From positions 1 through 64,000 of the forward strand of contig NZ_FUZF01000010.1 in assembly GCF_900168125.1 (NCBI RefSeq): 64,000 nucleotides of DNA. The letters are read 5' to 3'. The position numbers and the translations under genes were made by a program. Positions 17,694-27,021 of the stretch are shown here, piece by piece. Every line of letters starts with the position of its first letter. Position 1 is the first letter of the stretch. A model generated the notes under the pieces. That model saw only the letters and a list, made by a program, of their open reading frames with translations, did no database searches and had not been told where the DNA came from. This stretch comes from Sphingobacterium nematocida (GTDB taxonomy: Bacteria; Bacteroidota; Bacteroidia; Sphingobacteriales; Sphingobacteriaceae).

Positions 17694-18827
17694 ATGAATT
17701 TGTTTGATGTTTACCCCGTTAATCCTATTAACATCGTACGGGCCACAGGATCCAAACTTTGGGATGCTGCAGGTAATGAGTATTTAGATTTGTATGGTGG
17801 CCATGCAGTGATATCTATAGGGCATACACATCCCCACTATGTTAAATCTATTACCGACCAGTTAAATAACATTGGTTTCTATTCTAATTCAATTGAAATC
17901 CCTATCCAGAAGCGGTTGGCTACACAACTTGGAGTAATATCCGGGAAAGAGGACTATTCACTTTTTTTGTGCAATTCGGGAGCAGAAGCAAATGAAAATG
18001 CATTGAAATTGGCATCTTTTCATACCGGTAGAAAGAAAGTTATAGCATTTTCAAAGGCATTTCACGGTCGAACGTCATTGGCTGTAGCTGCTACCGATAA
18101 CCCCGCAATAGTAGCTCCGGTAAATCAGACAGACAATGTGACTTTTTTGCCGTTTAATGATGAACAGGCATTGTCGGAGGCCTTTACATCTTATGGAAGC
18201 GAAGTTGCAGCTGTAATTATCGAAGGAATACAGGGAGTGGGTGGAATACGAGAGGCATCTATACCGTTTATTCAATTGATTCGAAACCTATGCGATCAAT
18301 ACGGGGCCGCTTTTGTCGCAGATTCTGTACAGTGTGGTTATGGACGTACTGGGTTATTTTATGCCCATGATTACGCAGGAGTTCAGGCTGATATTTATAC
18401 GATGGCGAAGGGAATGGGAAATGGATTTCCTATAGGAGCCATCAGTATAGCGCCTCAGTTTAAGGCATCTTTTGGTTTGTTGGGAACAACATTTGGAGGT
18501 AATCATTTAGCGTGTGCGGCAGCGGTGGCTGTGTTGGACGTGATGGAATCTGAAAAGTTGATTGAAAATGCGAAAAGTATCGGCGACTACCTGATTTCTG
18601 AATTGAAAGGGTTTGATAGGGTTCAAGAAGTGAGAGGAAGGGGCTTGATGATAGGTATTGATCTTCCTGAAGAGTTAGCACATGTGAAGAAGGATTTACT
18701 GGTGAAAAATCGTATATTTACGGGAGAGGCTAAACCAAATGTTATTCGTATTCTCCCTGCTTTAAATATCGATAAAGGTATAGCTGATAGATTCTTGACC
18801 GCCTTAGACGAGCGTCTAAAGGCTTAA
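17694..18827 (+). CDS. argD: Acetylornithine/succinylornithine aminotransferase (class III)
   Basis: A 377-residue class III PLP aminotransferase that should convert N-acyl-glutamate semialdehyde and glutamate to N-acyl-ornithine. The PLP lysine is K239 in YTMAKGMGNGFPIGA, with D210 (FVADSVQ) contacting the cofactor and the phosphate-binding NSGAEANENALK around 94-105. The start is the ATG at 17694; the preceding TTG codon is less likely. It is the first gene of the cluster, 59 bp before argF'. In relatives argC usually precedes it; here it does not. The acyl group (acetyl or succinyl) is not decided by this protein. Confidence 0.93.
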   Translation: MNLFDVYPVNPINIVRATGSKLWDAAGNEYLDLYGGHAVISIGHTHPHYVKSITDQLNNIGFYSNSIEIPIQKRLATQLGVISGKEDYSLFLCNSGAEANENALKLASFHTGRKKVIAFSKAFHGRTSLAVAATDNPAIVAPVNQTDNVTFLPFNDEQALSEAFTSYGSEVAAVIIEGIQGVGGIREASIPFIQLIRNLCDQYGAAFVADSVQCGYGRTGLFYAHDYAGVQADIYTMAKGMGNGFPIGAISIAPQFKASFGLLGTTFGGNHLACAAAVAVLDVMESEKLIENAKSIGDYLISELKGFDRVQEVRGRGLMIGIDLPEELAHVKKDLLVKNRIFTGEAKPNVIRILPALNIDKGIADRFLTALDERLKA

Positions 18828-18886
18828 GATACTATAGTTTCAACGAATTGTATATTGACTATTGGTCATTGATAACTAATAATAAG

Positions 18887-19858
18887 ATGAAGAATTTTTT
18901 CTCCGTTGCAGATGTTGATAATCTGAGCGATCTCGTAGAAGAGGCTCTAGCTATAAAAGCTAATCCTAATACCGAAGAATCTTTGGGTAAACATAAAGTG
19001 TTGGGTTTAGTGTTTTTGAATCCGAGTTTACGTACCAGGCTTAGTACGCAAAAAGCTGCCATGAATTTAGGAATGAATGTCATGGTAATGAATATGGACA
19101 AGGACGGCTGGGCATTAGAGACACAGGACGGCGTCGTGATGAATGGCACGACAGTAGAACATATTCGCGAAGCCGCTGCCGTGATGGGAGAGTATTGCGA
19201 TATCCTAGGTTTGAGGAGTTTCCCCTCTTTGAAGGATAGAGAAGCAGATTATAATGAAGATTTGTTTAATAAGTTTATCAAATTCTGTGGCGTTCCCGTT
19301 GTTTCTTTGGAGAGTGCAACCCGACATCCCCTACAGAGTCTTACTGACCTTATTACGATTACAGAGTATAAACAGGTCGATAGACCTAAGGTGGTGCTTG
19401 CATGGGCTCCCCATGTTAAAGCCCTTCCCCAGGCTGTTCCTAATTCCTTTGCCGAATGGATGGTTAAAGCACAGGAACAGAACCTGCTCGATTTCACTAT
19501 CGCACACCCCCCCGGTTATGAATTAGCCGAAGAGTTTACGACAGGGGCTACTATTACACATGATCTCAACGACGCTTTATCTGAAGCAGATTTCGTATAT
19601 GTCAAGAATTGGTCCTCTTACAAAGAGTATGGTGAGGTCTATCCTGTGTCCGAAAATTGGATGATGGATAATGAGAAGCTTAAACAAACAAATGATGCTA
19701 AAGTTATGCATTGTCTACCAGTCCGTAGAGATTTGGAGTTATCAGCAGAGATCTTAGATGGCCCCAATTCATTAGTAATTAAAGAAGCTAGTAATCGGGT
19801 CTGGGCTGCGCAGGTTGTTTTGAAACGCATATTGGAAAGACTCAATAAAAATATCTAA
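18887..19858 (+). CDS. argF': N-succinylornithine (or N-acetylornithine) carbamoyltransferase
   Basis: A 323-residue transcarbamylase acting on N-acyl-ornithine. The carbamoyl-phosphate loop is SLRTR (47-51, in NPSLRTRLSTQK) instead of STRTR of ordinary ornithine carbamoyltransferases, and HCLPVRRD appears near the C-terminus; both mark the Bacteroidota ArgF' group. Position 90 is Val (GTTVEHI). In published work this site is Glu in the acetylornithine enzyme of Xanthomonas and Pro in the succinylornithine enzyme of Bacteroides fragilis, so succinylornithine is the likelier substrate. The ATG at 18887 is preferred over an upstream TTG (18848), which adds 13 unrelated residues. Confidence 0.92.
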   Translation: MKNFFSVADVDNLSDLVEEALAIKANPNTEESLGKHKVLGLVFLNPSLRTRLSTQKAAMNLGMNVMVMNMDKDGWALETQDGVVMNGTTVEHIREAAAVMGEYCDILGLRSFPSLKDREADYNEDLFNKFIKFCGVPVVSLESATRHPLQSLTDLITITEYKQVDRPKVVLAWAPHVKALPQAVPNSFAEWMVKAQEQNLLDFTIAHPPGYELAEEFTTGATITHDLNDALSEADFVYVKNWSSYKEYGEVYPVSENWMMDNEKLKQTNDAKVMHCLPVRRDLELSAEILDGPNSLVIKEASNRVWAAQVVLKRILERLNKNI

Positions 19859-19896
19859 AAGAGATCTCATTTTAGAGATCAATTAAAAATTAAACT

Positions 19897-20694
19897 ATGT
19901 CGAATAGTACATTGAATATTATTAAGATAGGAGGCAACGTAATTGATGATGATATTCAATTAGAAGCATTTTTGGAAAAATTTGCTGCCATACCGGGCAA
20001 GAAGATCTTGGTACACGGAGGAGGAAAAATTGCCACTCGCATAGCCGCTAAGCTGGATATTGAAGCTAAGATGATTGACGGCAGAAGAGTTACTGATGAA
20101 TCGATGCTTGATGTGGTCACTATGGTGTATGCCGGACTGACTAATAAGAAGATTGTTGCAAAATTGCAGAAGTATCAATGTGATGCTATTGGGTTGAGCG
20201 GTGCTGATGGAAATGTAATTAAATCAGTAAAACGCCCTGTGCGCGAAATTGATTATGGTTTTGTAGGTGATATTTTAGCCGATTCAGTGAATACCTTGGC
20301 CATTAAGAAATTTTTGGATGCGGGTTTCACCCCTGTTTTTTCAGCAATCACACACAACGGTGTTGGGCAGTTGTTAAATACAAATGCAGATACTATTGCT
20401 TCAGCGCTATCAACTTGTTTATCAAGATTGTATGAGACATCTTTGATTTATTGTTTTGAAAAAAATGGCGTTTTAGCCGATATCTCTGATGATAATTCGG
20501 TTATAGAAAGTATCACTGCTAAAAAGTTTGAAGATTATAAGCAAAAAGGGATTATTAGCGATGGGATGATTCCTAAGTTAGAGAATGCTTTTGATGCGAT
20601 AAATAAAGGAGTAAAATCTGTTTATATTGGTAACGCAGCCAACTTACATTTATTTCAACAACAAAAATTTGGTACCTGTTTAGTTAATAAGTAA
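19897..20694 (+). CDS. argB: N-acylglutamate kinase
   Basis: A 265-residue amino acid kinase of the acetylglutamate kinase family, the second step of ornithine synthesis. It has the phosphate-binding Lys near the start (IIKIGGNVI), the glycine loop KKILVHGGGKIA around 35-46, and GRRVTDESMLDVV and FSAITHNGVGQLLNTNADTI, which bind substrate and ATP. There is no N-terminal helix of the arginine-sensitive type, so feedback inhibition by that route is unlikely. It lies 38 bp after argF' and 17 bp before proC. Confidence 0.93.
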   Translation: MSNSTLNIIKIGGNVIDDDIQLEAFLEKFAAIPGKKILVHGGGKIATRIAAKLDIEAKMIDGRRVTDESMLDVVTMVYAGLTNKKIVAKLQKYQCDAIGLSGADGNVIKSVKRPVREIDYGFVGDILADSVNTLAIKKFLDAGFTPVFSAITHNGVGQLLNTNADTIASALSTCLSRLYETSLIYCFEKNGVLADISDDNSVIESITAKKFEDYKQKGIISDGMIPKLENAFDAINKGVKSVYIGNAANLHLFQQQKFGTCLVNK

Positions 20695-20711
20695 TCAACC
20701 TAATACACAAT

Positions 20712-21512
20712 ATGAGTAAGCTAACTATAATCGGATCCGGTAATATAGGTCTTTCTTTAGCAAAAGGATTGGTCAAATCGGAGTACTATCAACCGAATGA
20801 GATTGTTTTGACAAGGCGGTCGCTTGCAGCCTTGGAAGAGGAGAAAGATCTTGGTTTTGAAATCAATATAGATAATAAAGTCGCTATTCAAAACTCCGAG
20901 ATTGTCATATTGTGTGTCCTTCCGCAACAGATCCGAAAAGTGATGGAAGAAATCGCTAGTAGTTTGAAATCTCATCAACTTATAGTTTCCGTTGCCTCGG
21001 GAGTGTCGTGTCAGGATATTAAAGATATCTTAGGAGAAGACCGATTAGTGGTGAGAGCCATGCCAAATACAGCAATTGCAATTGGGCAATCGATGACTTG
21101 CATAGCCACCGATAATGCTCCCGATGATGCTGTTTCTAAAGTTGAACGTATCTTTAATGCTGTAGGCTCTGTGGTGGTGATTAACGAGGATTTGATGACC
21201 TCGGCAACGGCATTGTGTGCTTGCGGTATTGCTTTTTTTCTGCGCGCTATCCGTGCTGCTTCACAAGGAGGGGTAGAGATAGGTTTTCATGCCCATGATG
21301 CTCTGAAGATGGCTATACAGACAGCTAAGGGCGCAGCGGATCTATTATTGCAAACGAATAGTCATCCCGAAAGCGAAATTGATAAAGTCACGTCTCCAAA
21401 AGGCTGTACTATTGCGGGATTAAACGAGATGGAGCATAATGGGCTCAGTTCTGCTTTCATAAAGGGGATTAAGCTTTCAGCTTTAAAAGCAGGTGGTCTC
21501 TATAATGAATAG
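20712..21512 (+). CDS. proC: Pyrroline-5-carboxylate reductase
   Basis: A 266-residue NAD(P)H-dependent reductase that makes proline from pyrroline-5-carboxylate. The Rossmann GSGNIG is at residues 8-13 and the ProC signature is seen in VVRAMPNTAIAIGQSMT and, later, VTSPKGCTIAGLNEMEHNG near 228-247. Its place inside an arginine cluster suggests coordinated use of the glutamate-semialdehyde/ornithine branch, or recruitment to a related reduction; the latter is inference. Its last 8 bases overlap the start of the next gene, indicating coupling. Confidence 0.9.
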   Translation: MSKLTIIGSGNIGLSLAKGLVKSEYYQPNEIVLTRRSLAALEEEKDLGFEINIDNKVAIQNSEIVILCVLPQQIRKVMEEIASSLKSHQLIVSVASGVSCQDIKDILGEDRLVVRAMPNTAIAIGQSMTCIATDNAPDDAVSKVERIFNAVGSVVVINEDLMTSATALCACGIAFFLRAIRAASQGGVEIGFHAHDALKMAIQTAKGAADLLLQTNSHPESEIDKVTSPKGCTIAGLNEMEHNGLSSAFIKGIKLSALKAGGLYNE

Positions 21513-22578
21513 CAGTGTTACTTCGTTGATAGAAGACAGTCTTCAGTTACTATCAAATCTCGTTGCTACACCATCTTTTAGTCGAGAGGAAGATGCTACA
21601 GCAGATTTATTGGTAAAGTTCTTAGAAGAACACGGGGTCTGTAATGTGGAACGCATTGGAAATAACGTGATAGCTTATAATAAGTTTTTCCAAGTAGAAC
21701 GACCTACTATTTTGCTAAACTCACATCACGATACTGTAAAACCAAACTCGGGCTATACAAACGACCCATTTCTACCTATAAGATCGGGTGGTAAGTTGTA
21801 TGGATTAGGTAGTAATGATGCCGGTGGATGTTTGGTTTCCTTGATTGCTACTTTTCTCCATTTTTATGAGGTAAATGAACTAAAATATAATCTGTGCTTA
21901 GTTGCTTCTGCTGAGGAAGAAATTTCTGGTAGGAATGGTATAGAACAGGTTTATCAGCATATTGTTCCCTGTGAGTTTGCAATTGTAGGAGAGCCTACCT
22001 TGCTAGATTTGGCAATTGCGGAAAAAGGATTAATGGTGCTGGATTGTGTGGCACAAGGACAGTCCGGCCATGCCGCACGCGAAGAAGGCGTTAACGCTAT
22101 TTATAAAGCCGTTGAAGACATCCGCTGGTTTAATTCCTATCAATTTCCCAAGCAGTCAGCGTACCTTGGGCCAGTAAAGATGTCTGTAACTATGATCGAG
22201 GCCGGTACTCAGCATAATGTTGTCCCCTCATCCTGTAAATTTGTGGTCGACGTGCGTACGACTGATGTATATACTAATGAAGAAGTACTCGAGCTTATCC
22301 GTGAACACGTTCAGTCTGAAGTAAGGGCCAGATCGACTAGACTAAATCCGTCTACAATAGCGATAACTCACCCTATCGTTCAGGCTGGACAGAAATTTGG
22401 GAAAAAGTTGTACGGTAGTCCCACAATGAGTGATCAGGCACTTTTGCCAATACCTTCACTAAAAGTGGGACCAGGGGATTCTGCGCGTTCACATGCCGCA
22501 GATGAGTACATTTATGAGCATGAGGTTGCGGAAGGTATAGCATTTTATATTCAATTGTTGGACGAGATTATACGTTAA
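21505..22578 (+). CDS. argE: M20 family N-acyl-ornithine/N-acyl-citrulline deacylase
   Basis: A 357-residue M20 metallopeptidase. The zinc ligands and catalytic residues are in place: His/Asp in NSHHDTVKP (about 73-81), Asp in GSNDAGGCL, the Glu pair in AEEEISG, Glu in VGEPT, and the final His in RSHAADEY. In Bacteroidota with ArgF', this enzyme deacylates acyl-citrulline rather than acyl-ornithine; that assignment follows from the neighbours. The ATG at 21505 overlaps proC by 8 bases; a GTG at 21493 is also in frame. It is last in the cluster, before a terminator. Confidence 0.87.
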   Translation: MNSSVTSLIEDSLQLLSNLVATPSFSREEDATADLLVKFLEEHGVCNVERIGNNVIAYNKFFQVERPTILLNSHHDTVKPNSGYTNDPFLPIRSGGKLYGLGSNDAGGCLVSLIATFLHFYEVNELKYNLCLVASAEEEISGRNGIEQVYQHIVPCEFAIVGEPTLLDLAIAEKGLMVLDCVAQGQSGHAAREEGVNAIYKAVEDIRWFNSYQFPKQSAYLGPVKMSVTMIEAGTQHNVVPSSCKFVVDVRTTDVYTNEEVLELIREHVQSEVRARSTRLNPSTIAITHPIVQAGQKFGKKLYGSPTMSDQALLPIPSLKVGPGDSARSHAADEYIYEHEVAEGIAFYIQLLDEIIR

Positions 22579-22602
22579 TTGAGGGAAAGCTCAAGCTAAG
22601 AG

Positions 22603-22649
22603 AAAAAAGAACCGCGCTATATCTATTTGATACAGCGCGGTTCTTTTTT
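22603..22649. terminator. Bidirectional terminator between argE and glyS
   Basis: AAAAAAGAACCGCGCT (22603-22618) pairs with AGCGCGGTTCTTTTTT (22634-22649) around a 15-nt loop. It serves argE on the plus strand and glyS on the minus strand. Confidence 0.93.
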
Positions 22650-22671
22650 AGTAGAATTATTACGTATCCGA

Positions 22672-24141
22672 CTATAGAAGTTGATCCAATAAGTGGTTCC
22701 AGCTTACTAAATCACCAATAATATTTCTTAACTGGTCAATCGCCACGCGCTCTTGCTCCATAGTATCACGGTGACGTATTGTTACCGTATTATCTTCTAG
22801 CGTTTGGTGATCTACCGTAATACAGTAAGGCGTTCCGATAGCATCTTGACGACGGTAACGTTTACCGATAGCATCTTTCTCGTCATATTGCATATTGAAG
22901 TCCAATTTCAATCTGTTCATGATCTCTCTAGCCTTTTCTGGTAAGCCGTCTTTTTTAGTTAACGGGAAGATCGCGGCTTTAACAGGAGCAATTGCCGGAT
23001 GGAATTTTAATACCACCCTAGAATCTTGTTTCTCTTCTGTGGACAAATCTTCGTGTACCAGGGAGTTTGCAAATACAGTCAAAAATAGGCGATCTAGTCC
23101 TACCGATGTTTCGACGACGTAAGGGATATAGTTCTGATTTATTTCCGGATCAAAATATTGCATCTTTTTCTTGGAGAACTCTTGGTGCTGCTTTAGATCG
23201 AAGTCAGTACGAGAGTGGATACCCTCTACTTCTTTAAAGCCAAAAGGAAAATCATACTCGATATCTACGGCAGCATTTGCATAGTGAGCCAACTTAACGT
23301 GGTCATGATAGCGGTATTTAGCCGGATCTGAACCGAGAGCTAAGTGCCATTTTAGGCGCGTCTCTTTCCACTTTTCATACCATTCCAATTCTGTGCCTGG
23401 ACGCACGAAAAACTGAAGTTCCATCTGTTCAAATTCACGCATACGCATGATAAATTGACGTGCAATTACTTCATTACGGAAAGCTTTACCAATCTGAGCT
23501 ATACCAAATGGGACTTTCATTCTTCCTGTCTTTTGGACGTTTAGAAAGTTCACGAAAATACCTTGAGCAGTCTCAGGACGTAAATATACTTGTTCAGCAC
23601 CATCAGCCATAGCTCCCATTTGGGTAGCAAACATCAAGTTGAATTGTCTGACATCTGTCCAATTCTTAGTGCCTGAAATAGGGCATACGATGTTATGTTC
23701 TTCGATGATCGTTTTCAAACGAACTAAATCGTCTGCGTTTAAAGCATCATCCAGATCTTTTTGAAGCTGTGCTGCCTTATCCGACTTACCATCTTTTTCA
23801 TAACGATCGATTTTATCTTCAATCAGTTGATCCGCGCGATAGCGTTTCTTTGAATCCTTATTGTCAATCATTGGGTCATTAAACCCATCTACGTGTCCCG
23901 ATGCTTTCCAGATTGTAGGGTGCATGAATATAGCAGAGTCGATACCGACTATGTTTTCATTCAGTTGAACCATGGATTTCCACCAGTAAGTCTTTAGGTT
24001 GTTCTTTAGTTCTGAACCTAATTGACCATAATCGTAAACGGCGCTTAAGCCATCATATATTTCACTCGACTGGAATACAAAACCGTATTCCTTTGCATGC
24101 GATACTATATTTTTAAATAAATCGTCTGTTTGCTTGCTCAT
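22672..24141 (-). CDS. glyS: Glycyl-tRNA synthetase (alpha2 type)
   Basis: A 489-residue class II synthetase of the homodimeric, eukaryote-like type, which charges tRNA-Gly. It shows an N-terminal EIYDGLSAVYDYGQLGSELK, then motif-2-type GIAQIGKAFRNEV and a C-terminal anticodon-binding domain (APVKAAIFPLTKKDGLPEKA). The start ATG at 24139-24141 is preferred; a TTG three codons upstream is in frame. It is the last gene of a minus-strand operon, 29 bp behind bcp. Confidence 0.96.
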   Translation of the reverse strand: MSKQTDDLFKNIVSHAKEYGFVFQSSEIYDGLSAVYDYGQLGSELKNNLKTYWWKSMVQLNENIVGIDSAIFMHPTIWKASGHVDGFNDPMIDNKDSKKRYRADQLIEDKIDRYEKDGKSDKAAQLQKDLDDALNADDLVRLKTIIEEHNIVCPISGTKNWTDVRQFNLMFATQMGAMADGAEQVYLRPETAQGIFVNFLNVQKTGRMKVPFGIAQIGKAFRNEVIARQFIMRMREFEQMELQFFVRPGTELEWYEKWKETRLKWHLALGSDPAKYRYHDHVKLAHYANAAVDIEYDFPFGFKEVEGIHSRTDFDLKQHQEFSKKKMQYFDPEINQNYIPYVVETSVGLDRLFLTVFANSLVHEDLSTEEKQDSRVVLKFHPAIAPVKAAIFPLTKKDGLPEKAREIMNRLKLDFNMQYDEKDAIGKRYRRQDAIGTPYCITVDHQTLEDNTVTIRHRDTMEQERVAIDQLRNIIGDLVSWNHLLDQLL

Positions 24142-24170
24142 AAGGCGCAAATATATATAAAAGATTAAAA

Positions 24171-24629
24171 CTAATACAAATCAAGAATCTGCTGGGACGC
24201 ATTCTTATTATCTACTTTCTTGATGATATGTTCTATATTCCCTTTTTCATCGATTACAAAAGTAGTTCTTGCGGTACCCATATATTTCTTGCCGTACATA
24301 TTTTTCTCTACCCAAACACCATAGTCATTGACTATCTTTTGATTTTCATCTGCGAGAAGGTTGAAGGGTAGTTCAAACTTACTGATGAACTTTTGGTGGG
24401 ATTGCTCGCTGTCAATACTTATTCCCAAGACTTCGAATCCTTTTCCTAACAACGATTGGTAATTATCTCTAAAGTTGCACGCCTCAGTCGTACATCCCGG
24501 TGTATTATCTTTTGGATAAAAATATAAGATTACTTTTTTTCCAGCGAAGTCCGAAAGATTGATTAGATCTCCGTTTTGATTTTTCGCCTGAATCGGTGGA
24601 GCCTGATCTCCAATTTTCAAATTTGACAT
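24171..24629 (-). CDS. bcp: Thioredoxin-dependent peroxiredoxin, BCP type
   Basis: A 152-residue peroxiredoxin of the BCP/PrxQ group that reduces hydroperoxides with thioredoxin. The peroxidatic Cys46 is in TPGCTTEAC, and the resolving Cys51 five residues later gives the atypical two-cysteine arrangement. The conserved FYPKDNTPGC and late TTFVIDEKGNI segments confirm the family. It has no signal peptide and so is cytosolic. It lies between the M23 peptidase (42-bp gap) and glyS. Confidence 0.95.
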   Translation of the reverse strand: MSNLKIGDQAPPIQAKNQNGDLINLSDFAGKKVILYFYPKDNTPGCTTEACNFRDNYQSLLGKGFEVLGISIDSEQSHQKFISKFELPFNLLADENQKIVNDYGVWVEKNMYGKKYMGTARTTFVIDEKGNIEHIIKKVDNKNASQQILDLY

Positions 24630-24671
24630 GTTTGGTTGAATTTATAGGCCAAAGTCCTAATTTATGAAATC

Positions 24672-26399
24672 TTATTTAATAAAGCTAGCTTCGTAGACCT
24701 TTTGATTGTCTTTCCAATCCTTTACAATAAGCTTAAAAGTATGCGTCCCCTTAGTTAATGAAGGATCGAAGGTATGCCAAAGGTGCCTGTTTTTCGAATC
24801 GTATTCCATTAGTACCCATCTGTCGTCAATATAAGCATCAAAGGACTTAATCCCCGATAGATTATCGGATATTGTAAAGTCTATTTTCCGTTGAGCAGAC
24901 ACATTCTTTCCCGAACTAAGATTGCGTGGTGTTATCGTAGGAGCTATTGTGTCAACAATAACGTAAAAGCTACCGAAATTTCTTGTATTTACACTAACCC
25001 AGCCGTTCTCAAATGAACCACCTTCAGCGCCATTTTCCACAGAGGCAAGCAAAGCTTTTCCTTGGAGGTGAAGAGGGAGCGACGTCGGTTTTATGGCGAG
25101 GTTGTACGCTTGAAAAATAGGTGTCAAATTATTATGAATTTTATGTAGCTGTGAATAGGAATTTGCCGGAGCAGAAGCCGTAGAATATTCGAAATCCAAA
25201 TCATCATATAGTACCTTTTGTGGGATATTAACTTTAACATCTGACCTTTCAAAGGAATTTGTCTTGTCAAATTTGAACAGTTGCAAGCCTAGGAATTTAT
25301 GGCCCGTAGTTCTGTTATTGATTTTATTATCAATTTTGAAATTCAACTCACTCGTATTTCCTGCCACATCTTTGACAATATATTTTACATCATATATTTT
25401 TTGTGCCTGTAGTTCTATTCCCCTTGTATTGGGCAATGTTTTGAATATTTCTATCGGGTTTCCCGGATCTTTAAAGCTCTTTTGAATTTTTACTTTTGTT
25501 TTTTTCCAGTGTGAGTAATCAATATAAGAATGAATTCCTCGTGAGGTATTAAAATCCAACTCTTCAAAAACTACTGTTGATATCGGCTTTTCATCAATCA
25601 AAAGTTCAATCGAATAAACTCCATTTTGAAATCCTCCGCTGCGATGTCTGTCTACAGTATTGATGCCTAGTCCGAAGCGGCCATTGACAGTGATTGGGTT
25701 AGCCTGAGTTAATGTATAAATGCCCGCCTGCGAAGCCTTTACACTTAATGATTTTCTAGGTGTGTGCTCGTTGAATAATGGTACGTTCAGGTCATACAGC
25801 ATTATTCCGTTGATTGTAGGCTTGAAATTATCTGTAAACTTTAATCCAAAGAGTTGAGGATTTAGAGGGTGCTGACTTTTGGTATCACGTATCTCAAAGT
25901 GAAGATGTGGCCCCCCGGAGCCACCAGAATTGCCCGCGTGGCCGATTAGCATTCCTCTGCTGACGACGACTTGGTTCCGATTTAATGTTAAATCAACATC
26001 GAATCGCTGCTGTTTATATTGTTCTGCGCGAATAATGTTAGTGAGTACCTCATTGAAATTATCCATATGCAAGTAAACGGTAGAATAACCGTTAGGATGA
26101 TCGATGTATACCGAGTTACCACCGCCTCCGATCTGAACCCGTACACGTGATACATAACCTTCAGCGGCAGCATGTAGAGGCAATCCTACCCGTTGCTGAG
26201 TTCTGTAATCGTCACCGGCGTGAAAGTGCGTCGAACGTAGCTCACCAAATGTTCCAGAAGCATCCATCGCGATTGATAAAGGATTTCGAAAATATCCCTG
26301 CGGATAGTTGCGAGAAGTAATAATTTCCTTCTTTTGACCAATTGACAATGACGACTGCAACAGAAGTAGTAGTACTAAATAGCCTATTTTTTTGCGCAT
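24672..26399 (-). CDS. Secreted M23 family metallopeptidase
   Basis: A 575-residue protein with a signal peptide (MRKKIGYLVLLLLLQSS, cleavage near residue 22). The M23/lysostaphin-type zinc site is complete: H60 and D64 in HAGDD, H165 and H167 in GPHLHFEIRD, with the glycine-rich GNSGGSGG just before. The M23 domain occupies the N-terminal third; the remaining 400 residues look like beta-sandwich domains (DNLSGIKSFDAYIDDRWV and similar). A periplasmic or outer-membrane peptidoglycan endopeptidase is likely. It starts 4 bp after the FAH gene. Confidence 0.92.
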   Translation of the reverse strand: MRKKIGYLVLLLLLQSSLSIGQKKEIITSRNYPQGYFRNPLSIAMDASGTFGELRSTHFHAGDDYRTQQRVGLPLHAAAEGYVSRVRVQIGGGGNSVYIDHPNGYSTVYLHMDNFNEVLTNIIRAEQYKQQRFDVDLTLNRNQVVVSRGMLIGHAGNSGGSGGPHLHFEIRDTKSQHPLNPQLFGLKFTDNFKPTINGIMLYDLNVPLFNEHTPRKSLSVKASQAGIYTLTQANPITVNGRFGLGINTVDRHRSGGFQNGVYSIELLIDEKPISTVVFEELDFNTSRGIHSYIDYSHWKKTKVKIQKSFKDPGNPIEIFKTLPNTRGIELQAQKIYDVKYIVKDVAGNTSELNFKIDNKINNRTTGHKFLGLQLFKFDKTNSFERSDVKVNIPQKVLYDDLDFEYSTASAPANSYSQLHKIHNNLTPIFQAYNLAIKPTSLPLHLQGKALLASVENGAEGGSFENGWVSVNTRNFGSFYVIVDTIAPTITPRNLSSGKNVSAQRKIDFTISDNLSGIKSFDAYIDDRWVLMEYDSKNRHLWHTFDPSLTKGTHTFKLIVKDWKDNQKVYEASFIK

Positions 26400-26403
26400 C
26401 CTA

Positions 26404-27015
26404 TTACTTGATATGTGTGGTAAACATTAATTTATCCGCTATAAAGCCTTCTAATTTATCGCCTATAACAACAGGCCCTACACCTGCCGGTGTACCCGTG
26501 TAAATTAAGTCACCTTTACGTAGCGTGATATAAGCAGAGATAAAGGTAATTAAACTATCAATATCAAATATCATATCCGATGTGTTTCCTGTTTGAACAG
26601 GGAGGCCATTTTTTGTTAGCGAAAAGGGAACTGTGTTGATGTCTGTTAACTCCTCTTTAGGTATAAGGGGGCTTACTACTGCCGAATGGTCAAAGGCTTT
26701 TGCTAGTTCCCAAGGTAAGCCCTTTGCTTTAAGTTGGCTTTGTAAGTCACGAGCTGTAAAGTCTATACCTAAACCAACAGCGTCATAATATTTGTGGGCA
26801 AATTTTTTGGACACATGTTTTCCTTCGTTACAGATACGCACTACGATCTCACACTCATAATGAATGTCTTTTGAGAACTCAGGAATATAAAAATCTTTAT
26901 TGTCTTTCAGAACAGCAGTGTCAGGCTTTAGGAAGATGACAGGTTGATCTGGGACTGGATTATTTAATTCTTTTGCGTGATCGATGTAGTTACGGCCTAC
27001 AGCTATTATTTTCAT
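26404..27015 (-). CDS. Fumarylacetoacetate hydrolase (FAH) family protein
   Basis: A 203-residue single FAH domain, probably an acylpyruvase or oxaloacetate-type decarboxylase of the YcgM/FAHD1 group. Visible family pieces are VGRNYIDHAKELNNPVP at the start, PVIFLKPDTAV, the metal-binding HYECEIVVRI with two Glu, and the C-terminal GDLIYTGTPAGVGPV. The substrate cannot be told from sequence. It is the first gene of the operon with the M23 peptidase, bcp and glyS. The 38-bp palindromic element lies 19 nt before its start. Confidence 0.9.
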   Translation of the reverse strand: MKIIAVGRNYIDHAKELNNPVPDQPVIFLKPDTAVLKDNKDFYIPEFSKDIHYECEIVVRICNEGKHVSKKFAHKYYDAVGLGIDFTARDLQSQLKAKGLPWELAKAFDHSAVVSPLIPKEELTDINTVPFSLTKNGLPVQTGNTSDMIFDIDSLITFISAYITLRKGDLIYTGTPAGVGPVVIGDKLEGFIADKLMFTTHIK

Positions 27016-27021
27016 ATATAA

